DNA from: CBDEGK01 sp965237855
GTDB taxonomy: Bacteria; Pseudomonadota; Gammaproteobacteria; Pseudomonadales; Halieaceae
Direction of reading: 5' to 3'
Assembly: GCA_965237855.1 (NCBI GenBank)
Contig: CBDEGK010000008.1
Coordinates: 1,116,001 to 1,180,000, forward strand
DNA: 64,000 nucleotides
Under the pieces are notes generated by a model. It worked only from the letters and a program-made list of their open reading frames with translations, searched no databases and had not been told where the DNA came from. How positions within the stretch are numbered: position 1 is the first letter of the stretch; every line of letters begins with the position of its first letter. Positions 1-9,595 of the stretch are shown here, one piece after another. The position numbers and the translations under genes are program-made.

Positions 1-11
1 CTAGCGCATTT

Positions 12-46
12 GCGTGCCACACCCCCATTGGTGGCACGCTTTTTTG
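12..46 (+). terminator. Rho-independent terminator upstream of recX
   Basis: A 9-bp perfect stem (GCGTGCCAC paired with GTGGCACGC) is followed by six T residues. It lies 21 bases before the recX start. In gammaproteobacteria recA usually precedes recX with a leaky hairpin between them, so this is probably the end of recA, which lies outside the window (inference). Confidence 0.85.
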
Positions 47-66
47 TTTTCTGACCGGGAGAAATT

Positions 67-570
67 ATGACTGATGCCATCAACCCTACGGATGTGCGCC
101 GCGCAGCGATGGACTTGCTGTCCCGGCGTGAGCACCTGCGTTCAGAGCTTGAGATCAAGCTGCACAAACGGTTCGCGGACGCGACTTTTTCTAATGAGAC
201 GCTGACGGCATCGGCTGATGAGACGCTGACGGCGCTGGTCGCTGAGACGCTGACGGCGCTTGCTGAAGAGAGTTTGCAGTGCGACCAGCGCTACTGTGAC
301 AGCTATGTACATCAACGCAGTAGTCGCGGATACGGACCCCAGAGAATTCATCAGGAGTTGCGCCAAAAAGGCGCAGGTTCCGATCATATCGTGCTGGCCA
401 TGGATGCTTGTGAAACCGACTGGTCTGAATTGGCTCGCCTGACCCGGCGTAAAAAATTTGGGCCGGAGCTACCGGCTGACTTCAAGGAAAAAAGCCGCCA
501 GTTACGTTTTTTACAATATCGTGGCTTCGGCGGTGACTATACGAAAGAGGTCTTTAGCAGCAACTACTGA
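67..570 (+). CDS. recX: RecX family regulatory protein
   Basis: RecX is a small cytoplasmic protein of helical three-helix repeats that binds RecA filaments and limits their extension. The 167-residue product fits the family in length and in its C-terminal part (YVHQRSSRGYGPQRIHQELRQKG). The start ATG follows a GGGAGAAA ribosome binding site. Residues about 40-68 contain an in-frame tandem repeat of the peptide ETLTA, encoded by three copies of GAGACGCTGACGGC 24-27 bases apart, which lengthens the first helical module. The gene converges with the kinase pseudogene and overlaps its 3' end by a few bases. Confidence 0.88.
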   Translation: MTDAINPTDVRRAAMDLLSRREHLRSELEIKLHKRFADATFSNETLTASADETLTALVAETLTALAEESLQCDQRYCDSYVHQRSSRGYGPQRIHQELRQKGAGSDHIVLAMDACETDWSELARLTRRKKFGPELPADFKEKSRQLRFLQYRGFGGDYTKEVFSSNY

Positions 571-1340
571 CGGCTGTCGGCGGGCAAACTGATTTCAATG
601 CACAGACCCTTCTCACCGGGCTCGGTGCGATTGAAGGCGATTATGCTGCCCTTGTGTTTGAGCACTGCTTGGCGGGCAATGGAAAGACCCAGACCATAGC
701 CACCGGTCTCACGTGTGCGAGCTTCATCCACACGGTAAAAAGGCTCAAATATTCTTTCCAATGCAGACTCTGGTGCACCTTCACCCTGATCGCAAACGCG
801 AACGGCAAACTGTGAGCCTTCGCTGCGTAGATTGACGTGGACACTACTGTTCGAGGCAGTGTAGTGGACGGCATTGCGAATCACGTTCTCGATGGCCTTT
901 TTCAGAAGGTCGCCTTTGGTTGGCAAAACAGCCTCGTGAAGAACACATTCAAAGTGCACCTGTTTATTTTCGACCTGTGCTTCGTAGTGAGCGTCGGTGC
1001 ACAACTCACGGAGTAGTCCGACCAGGTCTACGCTGTCTTCGAGTTCAAGATTGTACTCGGGCACTTGTAGTAGCTGGGCGATCAGTTCATCCAGCCGTTC
1101 AGTTTCATGCTCAATACGAGTCATTTGCTGAGCGGCGGTGTCAGGATCGCGTTCAGCTAATGCCAGCGCTACTCTCAGCCGCGCCAGGGGGGAGCGTAAT
1201 TCATGGGAAACATCATTCAACAGACGCTTTTGTGCCTCGATTTGCTGCTGCAGTTGGTCCGCCATAGTGTTGAAATCGCGACCGAGTTTGGCGGTTTCAT
1301 CTCCACCGGTGGCTGGAACCTCAATACGTGTATGTTGTGG

Positions 1341-2216
1341 TCAACTATTTTTGGACACTTTGCTTAAGTTAAATTCGTAGTCCATCGGCGTTTTGTATCC
1401 CAGCGTAGAATGCAGCCGCTTCGCGTTGTAATACACCGCCACATACTCCCGGACATCTGCGATCGCAGCTTCTCGAGTGCAATATCCCTGGTCACACGTC
1501 CATTCGCGCTTTAGGCTGCTGAAAAATCGTTCAACTGGCGAATTGTCCCAGCAATTACCTTTTCGACTCATGCTCGCTATGATTCCATGCTGCTTTAGCA
1601 GTGCTTGGTAAGCATGGCTGGCATATTGACTGCCACGATCTGAATGGTGGATCAAGCCTGGCGGTGGATTCCTTAGGCTTACGGCCATTATCAATGCCCT
1701 GATGACCAGCGCCTTGGTCATGCGGCGATCCATAGACCAGCCAACAACTCGTCGAGAGTAAAGGTCAATCACCACGGCCAGGTAGACCCAACCCTCCTGA
1801 GTCCAAAGATAAGTAATATCGGACCCCCAGCACTGGTTGGGGCTTGCGGGTGAAAATGCTCGATTCAGCACATTGTCAGCCACAGGTAATCGATGTTTGC
1901 TGTCAGTGGTGACCTTGTATTTACGTTTAGATTTGACGACGAGGCCCATAGATTTCATGAGCCGCCTGGCGCGATAACGACCAATGGAGAAGCCTTCTGC
2001 AGTAAGTTGACGGCTCAGTCTACGACTCCCCATACTCTGCCGAGAATCTGTAAACAGGGACTTCATTCGCCGCCTGACAGCCAGCTCTTCAGGACCAATC
2101 ACCTTGCCTCCACGGGCCCTCCAGGCGTAGTAGGAGCTACGCTTTACACCGATGACCCGGCACAACATTGTTACTGGATATTGAGCTGTATTACCTTGCA
2201 CTAAGGCGTACTTCAC
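1341..2216 (-). CDS. IS3 transposase OrfB (DDE integrase domain)
   Basis: A 291-residue rve-type integrase with the conserved stretches WGSDITYLWTQEGWVYLAVVIDLYSRRVVGWSM, HSDRGSQYAS and NCWDNSPVERFFSSLKRE, supplying the DDE triad. A GTG start overlaps the orfA stop as GTGA. The frame is open upstream back to the slippage site at 2252-2246, so the functional transposase is probably an OrfAB fusion made by -1 frameshifting, as in other IS3 elements. Confidence 0.92.
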   Translation of the reverse strand: MKYALVQGNTAQYPVTMLCRVIGVKRSSYYAWRARGGKVIGPEELAVRRRMKSLFTDSRQSMGSRRLSRQLTAEGFSIGRYRARRLMKSMGLVVKSKRKYKVTTDSKHRLPVADNVLNRAFSPASPNQCWGSDITYLWTQEGWVYLAVVIDLYSRRVVGWSMDRRMTKALVIRALIMAVSLRNPPPGLIHHSDRGSQYASHAYQALLKQHGIIASMSRKGNCWDNSPVERFFSSLKREWTCDQGYCTREAAIADVREYVAVYYNAKRLHSTLGYKTPMDYEFNLSKVSKNS

Positions 2217-2500
2217 TTCATTTCCTTTGCGAAATACGCCGACGCCTTTTTTAGAATTTCTTTCTCCATTTTGAGTTCTCGAACCTCACGGCGCAGCCGC
2301 TTTAGTTCCTCTTGTTCGTCCTTAGCAAGTGCATTGATGTGGGAATTAGCCTCATGCTCTCGCTTCCAACGCCCGAGTAGCCCTGGGCCAACATCCAGGC
2401 TCCGTGCAGCTGCGACTATGGTATAGCCCTGCTCAATCACCAATGCCACGGCATCTTGCTTGAAATCATCAGGAAAGTTCCGTTTTTGTCTACTTGTCAT
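2213..2500 (-). CDS. IS3 transposase OrfA (helix-turn-helix)
   Basis: A 95-residue protein with an N-terminal HTH (FKQDAVALVIEQGYTIVAAARSLDVGPGLLGRWKRE) followed by a leucine-zipper-like helix (LKRLRREVRELKMEKEILKKA). It binds the IS ends and dimerises. The heptamer A AAA AAG at 2252-2246 lies in the orfA frame and precedes an uninterrupted -1 frame into orfB, a typical programmed frameshift signal. Confidence 0.9.
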   Translation of the reverse strand: MTSRQKRNFPDDFKQDAVALVIEQGYTIVAAARSLDVGPGLLGRWKREHEANSHINALAKDEQEELKRLRREVRELKMEKEILKKASAYFAKEMK

Positions 2501-3232
2501 TGTTCACCTCGTATTTGATTTTTACAGTCTATACAAGGTGTCCACTTTTAGTAGACCACAACAGTATTGAGTTCTCCCTCGGCAAGTCGCCTGGCGGCGA
2601 ACTGCAGAGCTTTCAGGGGTTGGGTGAGATAGCGGGACACCAGGAAGCTGATCAAACCGGTAAATACTACGGCCAGCAACAGGCGCAGCCATAAATACTG
2701 GGTCAACGCGTGTATGAACGGAGACTTTGGTGGCAGGTTAACCACCACGGCGGCAAGGCGCCCTTCGTCGGGGCGGTTTATCTGCTGTGCAAACAGGAGG
2801 TTATTACCTTCGCGAAGCTGTGCGAAGCGTTGCCTGCCGGTTAATTGTGCAAGAATTTTTCGGCTCCCTGGCAGCGGTTCGGCATCAAATATTTCCTCGC
2901 CCTGCCGATTGAAAATAAAAATGCGCAGATGCAGGCGCTGCTCGGTGTCTGCGATCCAGCCAGGTAATTCCTCCAGCGACAGGTTCTGCAGGGCATAGTG
3001 GATCCTGAAAATGGCGCGGGGTGGTGGTGGGTGATCTCTCCGTGGCGGGCGCCGCCCATCTCCTCGCTCGCGCCGCTGGTCGAATTCCGGAGCCGGGTAT
3101 TGGTAGCCCCCCATTCTTCCTCCTGCACGTTCGACTGGTTGATATATTGATCGGTCAGCAACCAGGCGCCAACGATGCCCAGCATGGACAACCAGAAGCC
3201 CAGGAAAACCTTGGCGTGTAGATTCACCATGC

Positions 3233-3928
3233 TCAGGCTTTGCCGGAAGTTCGCGTCAATTGGTAACCGACGCCTCGAATGTTGGTGATGCGCTCCTGGT
3301 TACCGGGGTCAGGAAGTTTCTTGCGAATATTGCTGACATGCACATCAATACTGCGGTCGTAGGCCATCAATGGGCGGCCGAGGGCTTGCTGGGACAACAG
3401 CTCCTTGTTGACGACTTCACCAGCATGTTCCAGTAGCACGCCGAGAACATTGAATTCCGCGGTGGTCAGCTTGATGGTGGCGCCATCAACCATAACGCTG
3501 CGCTGAGCCTTGTCCAGCAGGATGCCGTCTACTTCCAGGGTTGGGCTGTCTTCGTTGGTGCTGCTTTCAGCGCGCCTCAGGATTGCCCTCAGCCTCGCTG
3601 CGAGTTCGCGCGGATTACAGGGTTTAGGCAGGTAGTCGTCCGCACCCATTTCCAGCCCAACAATACGGTCGGTGTCGTCGCCGCGTGCGGTCAACATAAT
3701 GACGGGTACACTGCTGTATTCCCGTAGTTTTCTCAAGACGTCAAAACCTTGTACGCGCGGCAGCATAACGTCGAGCACGAGGGCATCGTAGTCGTTGCCT
3801 TTGCAGTGTTCAATTGCTTCGGCACCATCATGTATTGATGCTACGTTGAATCCCTCTAGCAACAGGAAATCTGCCAGCAGACTGCACAGTTCCTTGTCGT
3901 CATCGATAATAAGTATGCGGGGTTCCAT
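3233..3928 (-). CDS. cpxR: OmpR-family response regulator, CpxR-like
   Basis: A 231-residue regulator: receiver domain (acidic pocket DDD at 9-11, phospho-acceptor D53 in LVLDVMLPR, conserved K in YLPKPCNPREL) and a C-terminal winged helix (LTTAEFNVLGVLLEHAG ... RSIDVHVSNIRKKL). It is the first gene of a cpxR-cpxA operon and is divergent from a CpxP/Spy-like gene. A CpxR box lies in the shared intergenic region, so it probably controls itself and the divergent gene. Its cognate kinase is disrupted, so phosphorylation would have to come from another kinase or acetyl phosphate (inference). Confidence 0.88.
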   Translation of the reverse strand: MEPRILIIDDDKELCSLLADFLLLEGFNVASIHDGAEAIEHCKGNDYDALVLDVMLPRVQGFDVLRKLREYSSVPVIMLTARGDDTDRIVGLEMGADDYLPKPCNPRELAARLRAILRRAESSTNEDSPTLEVDGILLDKAQRSVMVDGATIKLTTAEFNVLGVLLEHAGEVVNKELLSQQALGRPLMAYDRSIDVHVSNIRKKLPDPGNQERITNIRGVGYQLTRTSGKA

Positions 3929-3989
3929 GGCCCAAGTGTGAATAAAGGAAGCCCGGTTGTCATTAGCAATTACCCTCTTTGGAGGATTC

Positions 3990-4004
3990 TTTACCCTTCT
4001 TTAC
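3990..4004. promoter_or_regulatory. CpxR box between cpxR and cpxP-like gene
   Basis: TTTACCCTTCTTTAC on the plus strand reads GTAAA-N5-GTAAA on the minus strand, exactly the CpxR consensus. It is 62 bases upstream of cpxR and 85 upstream of the divergent CpxP/Spy-like start, so it could serve both promoters. Confidence 0.75.
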
Positions 4005-4088
4005 AAAGCCGTTGCACACATTTACAGGCGGTTTTCCTAAACTTGATACATGCTGATGTGGCATTCAATCAACGAGGAGTTGAACCCA

Positions 4089-4562
4089 ATGAATAAACTA
4101 ATTGTAGCTGTTGCACTGTGTGCCTCGGTCCTGGTCTTTGCAATAGAAGCCACCGCCCGGCCCGGCTTCGGTGGCAACCCAGCGGGGGCAGAGTTTGACA
4201 TGACAAGCCGCTTGTCTCATCACCTCGACCTGAGTGCCGACCAACTGGAACAGATCTCGGCGATCGTCAATGCCGCGCAATTGGAAAATGCGGTGGATCG
4301 CGAACGCGAGCGTCAGATACGCGAGGAAATGCATGGGCTGGCTGAGAACTTTGATGCGGGAACCGCGCAAGCACTGGCGGATGAACTCGGCGAAATAGCC
4401 GGCAGGTTGGCGTATAGCCGCGTCTACACGATGTCGCAGATTCGGACTGTGCTCACGGAAGAGCAATTGAGTGAACTAGCGGCGATGCGCGAAGGCATGG
4501 GTGAACACAGGCGTGGGCGGTCGGCCAGCGACCGGGACAGCTTTCTGCAGCATGAAGAGTAA
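4089..4562 (+). CDS. Periplasmic CpxP/Spy-like protein
   Basis: A 157-residue exported protein. The chosen ATG has GAGGAG seven bases before it and gives a signal peptide (MNKLIVAVALCASVLVFAIEATA); an upstream in-frame ATG would bury it. The mature part is helical and charged, with two LTxxQ-type motifs (DLSADQLEQI; LTEEQLSELAAM) characteristic of the CpxP/Spy family of periplasmic stress sensors and chaperones. It is divergent from cpxR and has a CpxR box upstream, fitting a negative-feedback or chaperone role in the Cpx response. Whether it acts as CpxP or as Spy cannot be told from sequence. Confidence 0.82.
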   Translation: MNKLIVAVALCASVLVFAIEATARPGFGGNPAGAEFDMTSRLSHHLDLSADQLEQISAIVNAAQLENAVDRERERQIREEMHGLAENFDAGTAQALADELGEIAGRLAYSRVYTMSQIRTVLTEEQLSELAAMREGMGEHRRGRSASDRDSFLQHEE

Positions 4563-4580
4563 CTTTCCCCGTAGGCTTTT

Positions 4581-4606
4581 GGGGCGCTCTGCCGCCCCCT
4601 TTTTTA
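4581..4606 (+). terminator. Rho-independent terminator after cpxP-like gene
   Basis: GGGGCG and CGCCCC form a short stem followed by a T run, between the convergent cpxP-like gene and the M16 protease gene. Confidence 0.75.
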
Positions 4607-4609
4607 TGC

Positions 4610-7552
4610 CTACAACTGAATAACTTCCAACCCACGCTCGGCGATCAGGTCGCCAGCGCTATCCGCCCCTGCCTGGCTGCTGATGATGGCGGTGCTGGCC
4701 AACTCCGGGCGCAGGTATTGTGCGGTGACCCGCTGCAGATCGTCGACGCCCTGTTCAAGTACGCGCTGTCTGAACAGCTTGCGCTTTTCATGACTGCGGC
4801 CAAACAACTTGTTGTGAAAGTGCTGCTTGGCTTCACCGGCGGGTGAGCTGGGCCGATCCAGGGCGCCGATAACACCCAGTATCGCCTGCTCCAGCTCGGC
4901 GGGATCATGGGAACTGTTCAACAACCAATCAACGGACGCCTCGAAGTCTGACAGGGTTTCTGCCAGACGTGGGTCGCGGTAAGAATAGAAGCGAAAGGCG
5001 CCGGTATTGGAATCCTGGGAGGCGCCGCCGCCGTAGGCACCGCCTTTTTCACGAATTGCCCGATGCAGGTAACCGTTGCGCAGGAACCCACCCAGTACTA
5101 CCAGTGCTGGGGCATCGGGATGGTCCATGGCGACCGTCGGAAAGGCCTGGGCGCAAAAATTAACCTGGGTGTTGGCAACCCAGAGTTGACGGCGAGCTTC
5201 ACGAATTGGGGTGGGCGAAAAACTGGCGCTTTCTTGATTGGTTTGGCCAAATCCCTGCCAGGCGGCCTGGGTGGATTGGACCAGTTGCTCCGTATCCTCG
5301 CCGTCGGCAATCGTGAGCAGTTGGAATGGCATGGCCATGACTTGCTGGTGAATGGCCTGCAACTGATCGGCAAAACTCTGCAATTGAGTTGGGTCTTGCA
5401 GGGAATCGTCGAGGTCTTTGCAGGACTTGATGCCGGCCAGGCCGGACAATTGGTGGCTGAGCAGGGCAGAGGGACTCATGCCAGCACAGGCGGCGGTCAT
5501 AGCCAGGCCGTGGCCATTGCCGGTAACTGATTGTTCCCGTCGGGCTCGCTGCTGTGACACCAGTTCGCGCAGGCGATCCAGTTCCTCGAAGCGAACCGCT
5601 TCCAGGGTGTCGCGCATTAACTGGCTGGTGGCATCGTGATTCCTGCGCAGGGCCTTGGCAGACAGCACCAGGTAGGCCGATACTTCCTGCTCGTTGTCGA
5701 CTCCACCGCGCATGCTGGTAAACGCGTTGATACTGCCGCAGGTGGCTGACTGACGGTCCTGAACCGCGAGGTAGGAATCTGCGCCCAATCCCACCTCGGT
5801 GAGAGCATTACTGTAATAGGGAAGAAGCTCGCAATCTGGCTCCGACAGTTGCGGCAATGGCGCCAAAATTTGTTGGTAGACCAGGCCATTGGTTCCCTGC
5901 TGGTAGTGCGCGAGGTGCAAATGTGCCTGGGTTTTGGTCTTCGCGCTCAACTCGGGGATGTCGTCGGGGACATCCTCCAAACCCACCTTGGGTAGCACGC
6001 CATCATCGTCCACCTGTTCCTGCCTCTGGGACAGCTCCTCGGCCAGGTCGATCACCCGCTGCTTGTCCTGGGCAGTAAATCCGGATTTTATAGCCGCCAG
6101 TCGTTCGACTTCCGCTTGCTGCTGTTTGCCGGAAAGTTCTTGGTCGGGTGTCATCACCAGGGTGACCCGGTGTTGATTGTCCAATAGCAGCGTGCGTGCC
6201 AGATTTTTGATGTAGCCGGGATCCTTGATCCTCTCTCGCAGCTTGTCCAACACCGGGTCGAGATTGAGAACCGCAATGGGATCGCTGTAGTGGGTGGCAC
6301 AACCGAGGGCCGTGAGGATCAATTGCAGCCCATAAGGATAGCCGTCGCCAGAGATCTCGCGTTGGTGCAATTCCAGCTGATGCAGTACGGCGGCCAATCG
6401 ATCATAGGCCACGCCTTGCGTTGCAACATTTTCAATCACGGCGATGACCAGTTGCTCCAGTTCATCGCGGTGGCTGGCCTCGCTGCCCTCTACGCCGCAG
6501 GCAAACACCAACTCCCGCATGGAATCTTCCAGTCCGCATAGAGGTGATGGCGCCTGTCCAAGCGAGGTGGTTTCCAATGCCTGCTGCAATGGTGAGGCAC
6601 TGTTGTCGAGCAGCACGCTGGAGAGTAATTGTGCCTCCAGCAATTGTTCGAGATCGGTGCTCTCACCCAGCAACCAGGCCACGACAATATGGGTTTTGTT
6701 GTCGCTGCTACCCGACTCGTCAAACGCATAGCTATCGTTGACCCGCAGTGGTGCGCTGAGCCGTTGTTCCGGCGGTACCGCGATCTTCTGATCCAGTTTT
6801 TCAAACCGGGCCAGTGCCCGATCCTCAAAAGTTTGTTGGTGTTCAGAGGCGGGAATGTCGCCAAAGGTCATGAAAATAGCGTTGCTGGGGTGATAGTGGC
6901 TGCGATAGAAGTCCAGCAATTGTTGGTAGCTCAGGTCCGGGATAGCTGCAGGATCGCCACCGCTGTTGTAATGATACGTGGTGCTGGGGAACAGGTGCTG
7001 ACACAAAGTTTGCCACAGGGTGCTGGTGACTGAGCTCATCGCGCCTTTCATCTCATTGAACACGACCCCTTTGAATACCAATTCGGAGTCGGCATTGCCC
7101 GGCTCGGCAAATTCAAGCCTATGGCCTTCCTGGGCGAAGTCCAGCGGGTCAAGACGGGAGAAGAAAACGGCATCCAGATACACGTCCAGCAGATTGTTGA
7201 AATCCTTGCGGTTCTGGCTGGCGAAAGGATACGCGGTCCAGTCACTGCTGGTGAAGGCATTCATGAAGGTGTTGAGGGAGCGACGCAACATCATGAAGAA
7301 TGGATCGCGAACCGGGAAACGTTCACTGCCACACAGGGCCGTGTGTTCAAGGATATGTGCCACACCGGTGGAATCATGCGGTACCGTGCGTAATGCCACC
7401 AGGAACACGTTTTCATTATTGTCTGCGGCCAGGTGATAGTGCATGGCTCCGGTTGCGCGGTGCTGAAATTGCTCCACCTGAAGATTCAATGACTCGACGT
7501 GTTCACTGCGTATGGATTCAAATGCGGGGTGTGGCTGACTCGCCTGGGACAT
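4610..7552 (-). CDS. M16C zinc metallopeptidase, PreP/Cym1-like
   Basis: A 980-residue protein of the insulinase superfamily with the inverted zinc motif HILEH at residues 66-70 (two His ligands, catalytic Glu69) and the typical follow-on CGSERFPVRDPFFMMLRRSLNTFMNAFTSSDWTAYPFASQN. Length and four-lobed layout match presequence protease (PreP), which encloses and degrades unstructured peptides. No signal peptide is visible, so it is probably cytoplasmic. It is a single gene; the closest upstream gene is mnmC on the same strand, with a 39-base gap. The substrate is unknown. Confidence 0.9.
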   Translation of the reverse strand: MSQASQPHPAFESIRSEHVESLNLQVEQFQHRATGAMHYHLAADNNENVFLVALRTVPHDSTGVAHILEHTALCGSERFPVRDPFFMMLRRSLNTFMNAFTSSDWTAYPFASQNRKDFNNLLDVYLDAVFFSRLDPLDFAQEGHRLEFAEPGNADSELVFKGVVFNEMKGAMSSVTSTLWQTLCQHLFPSTTYHYNSGGDPAAIPDLSYQQLLDFYRSHYHPSNAIFMTFGDIPASEHQQTFEDRALARFEKLDQKIAVPPEQRLSAPLRVNDSYAFDESGSSDNKTHIVVAWLLGESTDLEQLLEAQLLSSVLLDNSASPLQQALETTSLGQAPSPLCGLEDSMRELVFACGVEGSEASHRDELEQLVIAVIENVATQGVAYDRLAAVLHQLELHQREISGDGYPYGLQLILTALGCATHYSDPIAVLNLDPVLDKLRERIKDPGYIKNLARTLLLDNQHRVTLVMTPDQELSGKQQQAEVERLAAIKSGFTAQDKQRVIDLAEELSQRQEQVDDDGVLPKVGLEDVPDDIPELSAKTKTQAHLHLAHYQQGTNGLVYQQILAPLPQLSEPDCELLPYYSNALTEVGLGADSYLAVQDRQSATCGSINAFTSMRGGVDNEQEVSAYLVLSAKALRRNHDATSQLMRDTLEAVRFEELDRLRELVSQQRARREQSVTGNGHGLAMTAACAGMSPSALLSHQLSGLAGIKSCKDLDDSLQDPTQLQSFADQLQAIHQQVMAMPFQLLTIADGEDTEQLVQSTQAAWQGFGQTNQESASFSPTPIREARRQLWVANTQVNFCAQAFPTVAMDHPDAPALVVLGGFLRNGYLHRAIREKGGAYGGGASQDSNTGAFRFYSYRDPRLAETLSDFEASVDWLLNSSHDPAELEQAILGVIGALDRPSSPAGEAKQHFHNKLFGRSHEKRKLFRQRVLEQGVDDLQRVTAQYLRPELASTAIISSQAGADSAGDLIAERGLEVIQL

Positions 7553-7591
7553 CCTGAACTCTACCTGGGTAAAAAGGGGGCCTATTCTAAA

Positions 7592-9595
7592 CTAAACGCG
7601 GTTGCGAATCAGGTCGCGGATAAGAAATCTACCGGGGGACAGTGCCTGCACCAGGTCACGGGGCAGGGGCGAGGCTTCAGCGGTGATCTGGCTGGCCAGC
7701 AATTCCGCTGCCAGGGGGGTTGAGGTCAGTCCGCGTGAGCCATGGGCGGTGGTGATATACAAGCCGGGGTGGAATCTGCCGTGGATCGGGGACGACTGGC
7801 GTGCATTTTTACGCAGAAAACCAAAGCTACTGAGCAAGTGCTGATGGTCGACTACCGGTCCTACAATCGGTAAATAATCTGGACTGGCACAGCGGAAACC
7901 GACTCGACCTTCGAGCTTGTCGAGGTCTGGTGATTGCAGGTCCAGGTCCAGGCCGAGGGCGTCGCTCAATTTATCCAGGTTGAACTGGTGCGAATCTGGG
8001 CGCAGCTGGGTATCTTCGTCTCGCAAATCGAAGGTGGCTCCCAGGCAGTGTTGGCCGCCTCGGGCAGGGGGTAGGTAGCCCTCGTGACACAAGACCGTGC
8101 GCAGTGCTTGCAAGGTACCCTGGCTGGGCAGGTGAGTGACCTGCCCACGAATTTTTTGCAGTGGCAGCCAGTTGGTCTGCGGCACACATTTACTGGCAAA
8201 ACCCGTTGCCAAAACCAGCACCTGGGTTTGTTGCAATAGCTTGCCGCTGCCGTCGAACACTTGCCAGTGCTGCGCTTCCTGCACCGGTTGCAGGGTGCCA
8301 CAGTGTTCCCGTACCTCGATATTCGGATGCGCCAACAGGGCCCGACACAGGGCCGGTGGGTGTATCCAACCGGAGTTGGGGAAAAACAGGCCGGCTGGAC
8401 ATAGCTCCAGCCCACTGACGGCGGCACTGGCGCTGGCATCAAGATAGCGGGCCAGGCTGGGTAAGCTGGTTACCGTGCGTTCGAAGTCTGCCGTGTCATC
8501 CCAGTTATCCAGCAGGTGCAGAGCTCCACAAAACTGCCCGTCGCTGCCTTCGCTGAGGGCACCGGAGTCAAACAGTGCACGATATTGGCGCAGGGCATAG
8601 CAATAGCTGTGCACCGAAAAGCTGTTGAGTGGTGACGGTCGATGGGACAGGCGCGTATACAACACGCCTTGTAGATTGCCTGATGCGGCACCGGCAATAG
8701 CTTCTGCTTCCAATACAGTCACTCGCCAGCCGCGGCGGGCAAGGGCCGCTGCGGTTGTGGCACCAGCCAGGCCAGCGCCGAGAATGATAGCCTGCTTGTC
8801 TTCAATGCTTGGCGTTTGTGCCGGGCGGTCCCAGTTCAGGTAGCGAGAGCCCCGGCTGGGCAATGCGCTGCATAATACGCCGCTCAGCATCTCTTTCTTG
8901 GTGCCGAAACCGGGAACTTTTACCACGTCAAAGCCGACCTCCTGGAGGTCGCGACGGACCTTGCCCGCTGCAGTGAAGGTGGCGAAGGTGGCGGCTTTAG
9001 TACTGAGTGCGGCCATTGAACGATATAGCTTTGGGGTCCACATGTCGGGATTGCGCGAGGGGGCAAATCCATCCAGGAACCAGCTATCAATTGTCAGCTG
9101 TGGGTCCTGCTGCAAGCTGTCCAGGCCCTCTTCTGCGGGGGCATAGACCAGGTCCAGGGTAATTTGGTTATCGTCGAAGTGCAGCCGATGTTGTCCCGGT
9201 AGCGGTGAGGGGTAGGTGGCCAGGAGTTGTTGTGATAAGGCCGCCAGTTCCGGCCAGTACCCGAGTGCCTTGGCCAGGTCTCGCGGTTGCAGAGGGAATT
9301 GCTCCAGGGCGATGTAGTGCAAATGCCTGCATCGGTGTTCGCAAGAGCGCCACGCGTGCCAGGTGGCGAGGAAATTCAGTCCTGTACCGAAACCCGTTTC
9401 CAGGATCGTGTGGTGGGCTCGTCCCTGCCAGCGCTCGGGCAAGTCATTGCCGCGCATAAACACGAAGCGGCTTTCCTCCAGGCCGGAATCTCTCGAGTAG
9501 TAGATGTCTTCGAATTGAGCGGATCGCGGGGCACCGCCGTCCCAGCTGAGTTGAGCCTCCGGCACCGCCTGCCAGCGTGATTCACCACTGCTCAC
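7592..9595 (-). CDS. mnmC: Bifunctional tRNA mnm5s2U biosynthesis protein MnmC
   Basis: A 667-residue fusion. The N-terminal SAM-methyltransferase domain (LETGFGTGLNFL; DGFAPSRNPDMW) makes mnm5U from nm5U. The C-terminal FAD oxidoreductase (dinucleotide motif ILGAGLAGATTAAALARRGW near residue 270) removes the carboxymethyl group from cmnm5U. Together they finish the wobble-uridine modification begun by MnmEG. It starts with GTG overlapping the stop of the upstream unknown gene as GTGA, so the two are translationally coupled. Confidence 0.95.
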   Translation of the reverse strand: MSSGESRWQAVPEAQLSWDGGAPRSAQFEDIYYSRDSGLEESRFVFMRGNDLPERWQGRAHHTILETGFGTGLNFLATWHAWRSCEHRCRHLHYIALEQFPLQPRDLAKALGYWPELAALSQQLLATYPSPLPGQHRLHFDDNQITLDLVYAPAEEGLDSLQQDPQLTIDSWFLDGFAPSRNPDMWTPKLYRSMAALSTKAATFATFTAAGKVRRDLQEVGFDVVKVPGFGTKKEMLSGVLCSALPSRGSRYLNWDRPAQTPSIEDKQAIILGAGLAGATTAAALARRGWRVTVLEAEAIAGAASGNLQGVLYTRLSHRPSPLNSFSVHSYCYALRQYRALFDSGALSEGSDGQFCGALHLLDNWDDTADFERTVTSLPSLARYLDASASAAVSGLELCPAGLFFPNSGWIHPPALCRALLAHPNIEVREHCGTLQPVQEAQHWQVFDGSGKLLQQTQVLVLATGFASKCVPQTNWLPLQKIRGQVTHLPSQGTLQALRTVLCHEGYLPPARGGQHCLGATFDLRDEDTQLRPDSHQFNLDKLSDALGLDLDLQSPDLDKLEGRVGFRCASPDYLPIVGPVVDHQHLLSSFGFLRKNARQSSPIHGRFHPGLYITTAHGSRGLTSTPLAAELLASQITAEASPLPRDLVQALSPGRFLIRDLIRNRV

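Larger units (their letters stand above)
1333..2563 (-). mobile_element. IS3 family insertion sequence
   Basis: Both ends carry the inverted repeat TGTTGTGGTC(A/T)ACTA with TGGACAC further in. The element is 1231 bp and is flanked by a 3-bp duplication GTA (1330-1332 and 2564-2566), normal for IS3. It holds orfA and orfB with an A6G slippage site. Ends and transposase are intact, so it may still be active. It interrupts the cpxA-like kinase. Confidence 0.93.
564..3230 (-). pseudogene. cpxA: CpxA-like sensor histidine kinase, disrupted by IS3 and a frameshift
   Basis: The kinase reads from 3230 to 564 on the minus strand, two bases after cpxR. The N-terminal part has a membrane anchor, a periplasmic sensor segment, a second membrane helix and a HAMP start (SRYLTQPLKALQFAARRLAEG). 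The C-terminal part has the H-box (LLNDVSHELRSPLARLR), then N, G1 and G2 boxes (EGAPESALERIFEPF; GGYGLGLSIA). Two lesions break it. An IS3 element at 1333-2563 sits between HAMP and the dimerisation domain with a GTA target duplication. A run of six G residues (minus strand) at about 3109-3114 would need a seventh to keep the frame. No complete kinase can be made as written. Assignment to CpxA rests on its neighbours and domain order. Confidence 0.85.
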
